64,000 bases of DNA, taken from NCBI GenBank assembly GCA_003233175.1, contig QIKY01000371.1, forward strand, positions 1 to 64,000, in the 5' to 3' direction. The notes under the pieces are model-generated. The model worked only from the letters and a program-made list of their open reading frames with translations, was not told the origin of the DNA and did not search any database. Source of the stretch: Planctomycetaceae bacterium (GTDB taxonomy: Bacteria > Planctomycetota > Planctomycetia > Pirellulales > Pirellulaceae). Numbering within the stretch: position 1 is the first letter of the stretch; each line of letters begins with the position of its first letter. Both the position numbers and the translations under genes were made by a program. Positions 38,301-42,864 of the stretch are shown piece after piece.

Positions 38301-38476
38301 AGCACGGTCAGAAACCGTTCGGCAATTTTTATCTGTCTAAGTTCATCTTCAGACAGTTTGTCGAGATTCGTAGTTTGCGCGGTAGATTGCGTTGGCATAC
38401 CGGCCGCCACAACGAACAGAAACACTGGCGTTAGATGTACAAAAACAGCGAGAAACGCCGAGCGAAAACGCAACAT
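26318..38476 (-). CDS. Giant secreted TPR protein with C-terminal LamG/DUF1583-like modules
   Basis: 4,052 residues. The ATG at 38476 has GGGAGG 8 nt upstream and opens a signal peptide (MLRFRSAFLAVFVHL, about 1-33). Residues 40 to about 2800 are tens of TPR-like helical pairs, for example DALASYYLGQSQLLLGQPEK and NTDNYEFYAQLCFQLGKAEE. From about 2860 two beta-rich modules follow, each with WWEVHEG- or GVVDHIPGG-type openings, a 'GDFE.. V/I' strand and a 'GNP.IP' linker to a 'LI..' segment, near 3009 and 3629; a last module ends the protein. I recall this module as DUF1583-like, not verified. It is probably periplasmic or surface-located and binds proteins. It diverges from the second MoxR operon across 279 bp. 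No frameshift is seen over 12 kb. Confidence 0.9.
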   Translation of the reverse strand: MLRFRSAFLAVFVHLTPVFLFVVAAGMPTQSTAQTTNLDKLSEDELRQIKIAERFLTVLQRNPRRGTALDRIYGHHVEFGTLDAFLGKLRKNVQDSPQDGVGWMLLGLFDAHRGEDADAILAFQNAERLRPQDALASYYLGQSQLLLGQPEKAVAAFNRAIERQPRRTDLLEIFQQLGRVHQRAQRTEEALQVWQRLEALFPNDARVLEQIAITLVEEGEFALALPRYQKLAELVQDDYRRTMFRMEVAELKIRENDRQGGLADFEKLIADLNPEGWLFRDVRRRIEDVFVRDGNQDGLVEYYEKWIASHPEDVDAMARAAKYLASSARVPEAAEWMRKALKLAPTRSELRKAFIDQLVDDQRYPDAIKQYELLLASAPGNVDFLRDWGKLVLKNKELTPEKRQAEATRIWKKILAARTDDAITIAQVADLFRQSNMNDQALSLYQQAVAQAPNQPQYREYLGEFYHILKRPEDALATWTAIAEGERHTAGNVARLAEIYNSFGYLDEAASQIADACRLDPKDFSLQLKAADYHARSGEYKQALAFIDHANKLAATADEQESVITQRIEVFRASRSLDEEITALAAVVLKDKNAASSQWRTLARYYQADNRWADAAEAIDTALKKDPKSISALSTAAHIAELSGDFARAAAMNRRLAVVDRRSRGDHLMNVARLEAQLGRADEALQAARELIVSAPGNTDNYEFYAQLCFQLGKAEEGVKTLRKAVRINPTEPYLIMSLGAALSRQFRTDEAIEVYWRAFEKTDELDDQTSLTVKLTELYLQLNQFDKLLDRLKRDRRSEDKRRAMTICLAQAHQTSGDYGTARQELESLLSDDTRDTNLLQQLSKLCEAGSDLDAATNYQRQLAAIAPGHETEFRLSKLLQEGGLHDEASEILLQLMQREENPIRRLRNLDSLLKQGAYENVISLTEQLLSEQRDDWELRYREAVAWASLDKFAEARVHFERLLAVNAVHETMGIVAAEKFKQARSKARSKNRQGVSSRLPTRRSPLAMLGSSAQIRRAAGLDTNNNFGGSRGATSVWTPNAFGEARMAAYAWLMRIEQERENRQETKADENNTVDENNAWEDRLQKISAAATADDANRETIYDWMYVEQLRGNLDSIFAVARRLAKAGGRESQQFFLQSLMTRGVNQKNALVAQQGNAKPQKKPLAEDDLELMLACYKALTSEADSTATPAAFGRVIISRGQTYVQIGGSWTPISNVLAGGAFTGTVIEELKLAGRTEQAGQMLQKQIDAADSSAQLAAVMNFFLANEEYDRIDELFPKWLEAAHADIAKGPNNSTLAAGRTGGASKVVDPLAPAANLLMNWMAHLGPQEENAKILSLLDHALEIGAEVARQRRAEQSQQKRKRSATNTTSRSTYFQLKYGQENIQAQIQYPQPNEYVDPSSLMLLREVYEVFKRNDVLDDLPEHLAKRLLAAGDDDKLYATLMLAYSRWWLEEKDEALELLSAAGALRNDDLAFRLEIASLHQAMGNFEDALEIVEAIAPRDQKLVQRRELLVLDLAERLGDVERARQAAERLFGLRLASKTQSALIEQMRRLGMHEMAEAMVSRVRRRSSNDLASLASLMTLYQGQGKIELARQLAHTILRRTKSPLSNMNASGRNPFRYGTSNNSQMRTQALQLLHRTGALKELIAKLESQLERSPNSPQLYAKLIEYYESSNNREKVEALLVKAVAARPDAVVFRYQLAKHFVATGKHDEACDQYLELLKQKPQWVAEELYQIGRVFEQAKRSLDLVQAFEKINLKQFSQPYYVINLVTNLMRGRRGEPSEAEMTLALNLFEKAFEAFPQYRNNMMSNLSNPKLWKLDRVYQLGKRAVVPSVNEAATTPWYGLTQISSYSQGGKVNVQFHQVLEGVHGTDNLPDFRKAIETRLQEAPQWLGGEAMLGLIELKENQKQQARRRLEKLVSNEETLKAMPSAACWIIGQELDQFAETRPLAITLLEAAIKKGNSMQQMQYSPVAKLIKLYDDMGRSDEARNLLLKQLRSPSENAFDPFYSSYQRVENSVWAGRQLLKLDSPVDAVRIFRELSQDEAVEQAGQWQRNQPDYFKNQVTKGLNDALAALDAANAPEAMAQLLAVPKKLAKGAPILDLLLIVPSINDARTKPMESPLVDLLVAISKEKTVVDGIRQRLAVLQAEHPADLSVRIVEAAFLLRIEHEQAPDSLRALLAALESQPLETIKTGRRPNSRQRREALAQVPLWLIARECLAAKERQEIGEAFAARALQAARRQIDNQHTAAILHEWANNALERNDRPQAEAKWAELLAVAAQSGAKSKTPSKTHRIPPLTLSKFRLAINIGHASAENEMPALSRKAVQAAMRGGMPVKDVAKSSSNSGRGVIVFSAFGGSTSAESNLAKLETEVATSLRKVIAQWQGDAYPAKEVYALLRPIVLPENRSGEILMYGDSSKLFSEAQVSSLGEVLVQWALRSDQSEQLSAELEARKKNSRAKIAALVLQTQMALSQNKLDDAKTALVELAKEVKQRGLPPIVQLACHAALPASEHESLAKPAFEILQAAINMNVQSAAASSNNGQLSLGRLVSKVNRHLATDPQQVSEFFEKYLIGRQSRYASHSGSYRQHLQRQDLAAIAEEAAKTGLPHIALDYMARVADLSISRYSRPSTAIAMAVIYREMSRLPAEQRYEAWRNWTLPAKGRQTVRFTADWVEPVRAPQAFLKLGKRDGQLHATDLLSNFTELAAAAEESGRLEELRGLAEDAYEKKLENAAFLFAILLAKTGDFQRGKEVIEPLVATIVKRLKPQPGQSRPDGMSDYLVYRACMQSAQFSPLYRANLVSVHQAFRNTLNARVLGHLPIDLALREFQTDPPTIRPGDDPQLAHWQVFSTKKITAGGTQPWWEVHEGQIAHLSGAGSDFLSFAYPLTGDFEFTVEAYYGSWAEADFGYGGAVVEAQKWGSRMPLWSIGGHESLYLPAALRGMLERFTTLKIQVADGKMRQYLNNALVYEEEVSDTSPWLTLFTDYARATTFRNPRITGNPTIPREVSLINGDRMDGWNTSFFGESQPHHRLMALKIESENQYDSQLRQQQAEPSAFDWQAADGALVGRKSTRTQSWAYYQRPLRDQESFHYEFFYTPGESVAHPTIGRIALLLEPAGVDEHWLTRPDWDEPVLGIVDDNRLANPAARRGPKKLPLKPDDWNRVGLTLAGRTLRVVLNGDLVYERTVEPEIDLQVGLYRGKGRSLRVRELKLAGLWPETLTAEIRNNMLASNKQYTPADRRLLHDILGERFFIQDAAPLVARARQLPEQQAYDELRAWVLASPDHANHRLYFEFVSSAGSARQQIICPATELMSVAQQTGKLAELAAQITAIDMPSESGQRNKIGLLALLAMQRQDFVAARQGMAQLNALAAKGFPQSMSPHERASEFVVAWQAAKHPELQFAAFDLSQQLLLKQRDAKTKAKDGKWDKWANMLGGHIDEAMRLSSQPTSNKPRLTQWANVPYYKPDMHKNGLRHTEWEYSPGVVDHIPGGTWGQLFFQSPLEGDFEINVQRTMHGYREAAITYGMHSAEPRYDFKATRVVNLMHAVKDEPGKITIPNQGNWLADFRIVVKNNKVRTFVNGTQIHEESFSQRPDPWLVLQAYNAGFQSSIRNLRISGNPKIPDQLDLINFASWGAWRADMYGDSLSLDADNESAPWKKADGEIQGRLRENVLAAPRQSLLMYQRPMLEDGVIEFESYYIPGESEVHPAVGRTALLISTDGVKKHLLTDAQFETNGLAPGNSAPIEGAAKKIALKQRDWNRYRLSLKGDQLTIAVNGEDVATVTLTELAAQRYFGLFRYSNKTKCRVRNLVYRGEWPKTLPAVEDQQLARASAENQFAAWPELQAFDFTEPISKLQAKGLEPGGAVSGITSVEGGTRLLLQNADGYAKRPRLHLRQPISEDCVITLDFEGFKIQKPKEGWGAYLVLRAAVDTASNPGVETSLGVDQNGNTNVRSVRGHKTLAGKASHESRHWPISIAAGRLRLVRQGSTISAWFAEPNSNDFRLLETWPVGEAPIKEIIIQCAASHATARVDVVLKRLTIQTRKPSGSQ

Positions 38477-38755
38477 GCGAGAAACCTCCCGTGGGCGATG
38501 ATATCCAGCAGAGAAAAGGTGGCATTTGCTGATCATTACACATTCGTCGCCATTGTGCAAATATTGCATTTCGTTTTTTCGCCCAACGCCACACGCCGGT
38601 TCAAAATGGCGAGCGGGCCAAACACGGCTCCCACACCAGTTGATACATTTTCGAGGAGTTCGCTGGACAAAAGGATCGCGGCATGCGCACAATCCTTAAC
38701 AGCGGACTCTTCAACAGGGGACTCTTCACATCTCTCTTCCAAGTAAGGGCTTTCC

Positions 38756-39766
38756 ATGAGCGAGACGGATCAACTGCGGCAAGAACTGGAGGAGTTCCGA
38801 AACGACTTCGAGCGATTGCGAGCCGAAATTGGGAAAGTGATCGTCGGCCAACGTGAAATTTTGGAAGACACCCTCTTGGCGTTGATCGCGGGCGGGCATG
38901 TGCTGTTGGAAGGAGTGCCGGGGCTAGGCAAAACGTTGACCGTGCGAACGCTGGCCGAAGCGTTGCATTTGTCGTTCCATCGCATTCAGTTCACGCCCGA
39001 TTTAATGCCCGCCGACTTGATCGGCACAAACATGGTCGTGGAGAACGCCGACGGTAAGAAGGCCTTTGAATTCCAAAAGGGGCCGCTGTTCGCCAACGTG
39101 GTGTTGGCCGATGAAATCAACCGGGCGACGCCCAAGACGCAGTCGGCGTTGTTGGAGTCGATGCAGGAACACAGTGTCACGGTGGCTGGAATCACGCATG
39201 TGCTGAGCGAGCCGTTCTTTGTGATGGCCACGCAAAACCCGCTCGAAATGGAAGGCACGTATCCGCTGCCCGAAGCACAACTCGACCGCTTCTTTTGCAA
39301 GCTGATCGTGACCTATCCCGACGTGAGTGAGTTGGAAATGATTCTTGATCGAACCACCGAAATGCAGAACCCCCAGGCCGAAGCGGTGCTGTCGGGGGAG
39401 CGAATTTTGGAGATGTCGCGACTCGCTCGAAAGATTCCCATCTCGCAGGAAGTCCGCCGTTACGGCATCGCGATCGTGCTCGCGACCCATCCTGAAAACG
39501 AACTCGCCTCGGCCGCCACCAAGCAATACGTGCGTTACGGCGCCAGCCCCCGCGCCCTACAAGCGATGATTCTCGGCGCGAAAATCAAAGCCATTCTCGA
39601 CAACCGTTATCATGTCGCGCGAGACGACCTGCGCGCCATGGCGCTGCCTGTTCTGCGGCACCGCATGATTCTCAACTTTGAAGGCCAAGCCGAGGGGATC
39701 AGCACCGACGATGTGATCGGTAAGATTATCCAACAGGCGCCTGAAGACGCACTCGTCGCCGGTTAA
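38756..39766 (+). CDS. MoxR-family AAA+ ATPase
   Basis: 336 residues. Walker A GVPGLGKT lies near 54-61 and Walker B VVLADEINRA near 119-128, with the MoxR tract ATQNPLEMEGTYPLPEAQLD following. It is the first gene of a plus-strand operon continuing with DUF58, a membrane VWA protein and a large VWA protein, the usual Bat (Bacteroides aerotolerance-like) order. It should act as a cytosolic chaperone for that membrane complex. It is clearly a different paralogue from the MoxR gene at 4091-5032, being closer to the MoxR-DUF58-VWA type. Confidence 0.95.
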   Translation: MSETDQLRQELEEFRNDFERLRAEIGKVIVGQREILEDTLLALIAGGHVLLEGVPGLGKTLTVRTLAEALHLSFHRIQFTPDLMPADLIGTNMVVENADGKKAFEFQKGPLFANVVLADEINRATPKTQSALLESMQEHSVTVAGITHVLSEPFFVMATQNPLEMEGTYPLPEAQLDRFFCKLIVTYPDVSELEMILDRTTEMQNPQAEAVLSGERILEMSRLARKIPISQEVRRYGIAIVLATHPENELASAATKQYVRYGASPRALQAMILGAKIKAILDNRYHVARDDLRAMALPVLRHRMILNFEGQAEGISTDDVIGKIIQQAPEDALVAG

Positions 39767-39826
39767 TAATTACCTGCCAAGAATTACTTTGCTGATCGTC
39801 CTCCACTTGCCATTCGACGCGCCCTC

Positions 39827-40705
39827 ATGTCTCTTTTTGAGCCCGACTTCCTGACACGCCTCGAATACCTTTCGATCATTTCGAAACGGGTGTTTCGCGG
39901 TTCGCTGTTGGCGCAGCGCCGAACGATGCAGTTGGGTTCGGGCATCGAATTTTCCGACCATCGGGAGTATACGCCCGGCGACGACATTCGTTATCTGGAC
40001 TGGAATGTGTACGCCCGCCATGGCGACTTATTGCTGAAGCGGTTCCAAGAGGAGCAAGATCTGCATATTTATTTGCTGCTCGATTGCTCGCGGAGCATGG
40101 GCTTCGGCGATTCGCCCAAGTTCGATCTTGCGCGGCGTTTGATCGCGGCCCTGGCTTACATCGCGCTGGCGGGTTTGGATCGAATCTGCGTGCTCTCGTT
40201 TGCCGATGGCGTGGTCGACGAATTCCCCTTGACGCGCGGCAAGGCCCGCATTCTCTCGTTGATGAAATTCCTTGAATCGCAGCAGGTCAGCGGCAGCGAT
40301 ACGAACCTCGGCCGGGCGATGCAAGGCGTGTTGCAACGCAGCCGGCGAAACGGCATTGCCGTCGTGGTGAGCGACCTGTTCGACGAACATGGTTTTCAAC
40401 CCGGCCTCGACCAACTCCGCTACCGGCAATTCGACGGCCATGTATTGCAGTTGCACGACGCTCGCGAAGCCGACCCGGCGCTGCTCGGCGATGTCGAATT
40501 ATTGGATATTGAAACGGAATCGCTGCGCAAGGTGACGGTCACGGAAAAGAATCTGCGGGCTTACAAAGAGTTGTTCCAGAATCATCAGCGGGCCGTGCGA
40601 GAATATTGCCGCAACCATGGGTTGGGCTGCACGCAGTCGGACGCCACGACGCCGTTCGACGAGTTGATTCTCCGAATGATGCGAGAAGTAGGAATGGGAG
40701 GCTAA
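39827..40705 (+). CDS. DUF58/VWA-like protein
   Basis: 292 residues. The DUF58 signature SDHREYTPGDDIRYLDWNVY lies near 45-64 and a VWA-like strand YLLLDCSRSMGFGDS near 83-97 keeps the D-x-S-x-S-type MIDAS sequence. No membrane segment is seen, so it is soluble and probably docks on the membrane partners. It starts 60 bp after the MoxR stop and ends 3 bp before the next start. The function is inferred as part of a MoxR-dependent envelope complex. Confidence 0.93.
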   Translation: MSLFEPDFLTRLEYLSIISKRVFRGSLLAQRRTMQLGSGIEFSDHREYTPGDDIRYLDWNVYARHGDLLLKRFQEEQDLHIYLLLDCSRSMGFGDSPKFDLARRLIAALAYIALAGLDRICVLSFADGVVDEFPLTRGKARILSLMKFLESQQVSGSDTNLGRAMQGVLQRSRRNGIAVVVSDLFDEHGFQPGLDQLRYRQFDGHVLQLHDAREADPALLGDVELLDIETESLRKVTVTEKNLRAYKELFQNHQRAVREYCRNHGLGCTQSDATTPFDELILRMMREVGMGG

Positions 40706-40708
40706 TGC

Positions 40709-42781
40709 ATGAGTCTTGCAGCGCCACTTGCACTCGCCCTGACCGCGCTGGCGATACCGATCATCATTTTCTACATTCTCAAGGTTCGTCTGCGGCGCGT
40801 GCCGATTTCCACGAACCTGTTTTGGAGGCAGTTGTACGACGAAAAGCCGCCCCGATCGATCTGGCAGTACTTGCGGCATCTGCTGTCGCTTTTGGTCCAA
40901 CTGCTGTTCATTGCCTTGTTGGTGTTGGCGGTCGCCGATCCTTCATTCTCTTGGCAACTGCTGCAAGCCCGCCGAATCGTGGTCGTGATCGACAACTCGG
41001 CCAGCATGAGAGCCGCCGACGTATTGCCTTCGCGTTTTGAGGCCGCTATTGAAAATGCGCTGGCAACCGCCGACGGCCTTCGTTTTCGCGACGAAATGGC
41101 GATCGTATTGGCGGGGCCGGAGCCGGAAGTTGTCATCGGCATGAGCGGACACATACCCACGCTGAAACGCGCCCTGCGCTCGATCAACATTTCCGATAAT
41201 CCAACCAAGCTGCGCCCCGCGATCGAATTCGCCCAGCAGTTGGTGGGTGAACATCCACACGGCGAAGTGCTGGTGTTCACCGACGGCTGCTCGAAAGAGG
41301 AGAGACCAGGCAGCGGAGCCGAGAGCCTGGAGAGCGGAGCCGAGAGCCTGGAGAGCGGAGCCGAGAGCCCAGATCCGGGCGATAAAGGTTCTGATTCCTC
41401 TTCCCCAGTTCCGCCTTCATCCGTGCGGCCTTCAATTTTGCATCGCCGTATTTTTGGATCTGCCGAGGCTGGGAATATTGGCATCACACAGTTTCAGGTT
41501 CGTCGCAGCTTGATCGATCCGCTGGGTTACGAAGTGTTGGTGCGTGTTCACAATGCGTCGGAAAATGCGGTGAAAGCGCGGTTGGAATTAGAGTTGGACG
41601 GCGCACCGGTCGATGTGCTGCCGTTAGACTTGGCGCCCGATGGCGTTTTCACGCGGGCGTTGGAGAAAACTTCGCTCGCAGGCGGAACGCTCATCGCCCG
41701 CCTCACCGAAATTCCCGCCGACAACAACAGTCTAAAAACCGACGACACAGCATGGGCTATTTTGCCGCCTCGCGAAATTCAAAACGTCTTGATCGTTTCG
41801 AACAATCTGTTCCTGCGAAAAGTGTTTGAAGCGAATCCGCTGGTTCGCGTCTCGGTTGTGGAGGAGTTTCCCGACACCTGGCCGACCAGCGGAATCATTG
41901 TGCTGCATCGCGATGTTCCCCAGAAACTTCCGCCGGGTAATCTGCTTGTTGTCGATCCTCAGAACGACTCCGACCTCTGGACCGTTGGTGAATCGCTGGT
42001 CAATCCGATCATCATCAAGCAAGACGCTGCTTCGCCGTTAATGACCTACGTTCGGCTGGATAACGTCATCATGCCGCAAGCGAAGCAACTGCATTTCACC
42101 GCCGCGCCGCATGTTTTGGCGGGTTCGCTCTCGGGCGATCCTGTTTATGCCGAAGTCAAACGAACCAGTGGGAAGTGCCTCGTGCTGAGTGTGAACATTA
42201 ACGAAGGCGACCTCGCATTTCGCACGGCCTTTCCCATCATGATGACCAATTCACTTGGCTGGTTCGCGGGGCGCCAAGGCGAACTGCGGCCGGCGTTGCA
42301 AACCGGCGCCGTTACGGAAGTCGATCTTGTTGACGCGAATGTTCGCGCCGCCGAAGTATTGCAACTGCGTTCGCCAGTTGGTGAGTTGCAACCGCTCGTC
42401 GTGCGCGGAAACCGCGGCCAAGAGAATCAAGAGCAACCAGATTCAATCGGCGCGACTCCCTCGGTTTCACTGCCGCCGCTCGACGCGGTTGGATTGTGGA
42501 GCGTGGTCCGAAAAAGTGACGCTGTCCGGAAAAGTGACGCTGTCCGGAAAAGTGACGCTGTCCGGAAAAGTGACGCTCGGCCGCTGGCGGAAATCGCGGT
42601 GAATTTGTCGGACGTTTCGGAATCGGATTTGCGCACGCCTGTCGAACTGCTGCCGAAAAACAAACCAGCCATATTGGCGGCAAGTTGGCTCTCGCGGCCG
42701 CTCTGGTTTTATCTGGCGGTGGTGGCTTGTTTGCTGACGGTTGTCGAATGGTGGTTGCACCAGCGAAGGATGATTGCCTAA
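40709..42781 (+). CDS. BatA-like membrane VWA protein with in-frame minisatellites
   Basis: 690 residues. An N-terminal BatA/DUF1550-like start with two membrane segments (about 5-25, 58-78) is followed by a VWA domain with MIDAS DNSASM near 94-99, and a final membrane helix near 665-685. GGGAGG precedes the ATG at 40709, 3 bp after the DUF58 stop. Two in-frame repeats are unusual: a 21-bp unit (GAESLES, about 3 copies) at 41312-41373, and an 18-bp unit (RKSDAV, 4 copies) at 42506-42577. They lie in linkers, so copy-number change would not break the fold. The next gene is separated by a 65-bp TIR element. Confidence 0.9.
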   Translation: MSLAAPLALALTALAIPIIIFYILKVRLRRVPISTNLFWRQLYDEKPPRSIWQYLRHLLSLLVQLLFIALLVLAVADPSFSWQLLQARRIVVVIDNSASMRAADVLPSRFEAAIENALATADGLRFRDEMAIVLAGPEPEVVIGMSGHIPTLKRALRSINISDNPTKLRPAIEFAQQLVGEHPHGEVLVFTDGCSKEERPGSGAESLESGAESLESGAESPDPGDKGSDSSSPVPPSSVRPSILHRRIFGSAEAGNIGITQFQVRRSLIDPLGYEVLVRVHNASENAVKARLELELDGAPVDVLPLDLAPDGVFTRALEKTSLAGGTLIARLTEIPADNNSLKTDDTAWAILPPREIQNVLIVSNNLFLRKVFEANPLVRVSVVEEFPDTWPTSGIIVLHRDVPQKLPPGNLLVVDPQNDSDLWTVGESLVNPIIIKQDAASPLMTYVRLDNVIMPQAKQLHFTAAPHVLAGSLSGDPVYAEVKRTSGKCLVLSVNINEGDLAFRTAFPIMMTNSLGWFAGRQGELRPALQTGAVTEVDLVDANVRAAEVLQLRSPVGELQPLVVRGNRGQENQEQPDSIGATPSVSLPPLDAVGLWSVVRKSDAVRKSDAVRKSDAVRKSDARPLAEIAVNLSDVSESDLRTPVELLPKNKPAILAASWLSRPLWFYLAVVACLLTVVEWWLHQRRMIA
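41312..41373. repeat. 21-bp minisatellite in VWA gene
   Basis: Three tandem units starting AGCGGAGCCGAGAGCC at 41312, 41333 and 41354; the third is shortened. It encodes GAESLES repeats in frame. Confidence 0.9.
42506..42577. repeat. 18-bp minisatellite in VWA gene
   Basis: Four tandem units of GTCCGGAAAAGTGACGCT (the first has one change) at 42506, 42524, 42542 and 42560. They encode VRKSDA repeats in frame. Confidence 0.93.
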
Positions 42782-42787
42782 GAGCTC

Positions 42788-42852
42788 CTATCATAGCCCC
42801 AATTGGGCGTTTCAAACACGGAGTTTAATGCTAATCCACCAAGCTGTGTTAG
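42788..42852 (+). repeat. 65-bp TIR element, copy 3, inside an operon
   Basis: The termini CTATCATAGC and GCTGTGTTAG are more diverged, but the length and internal stem are kept. It fills the gap between two VWA genes of one operon, ending 12 bp before the downstream ATG (42865). Confidence 0.82.
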
Positions 42853-42864
42853 AAGGTCTAAACA

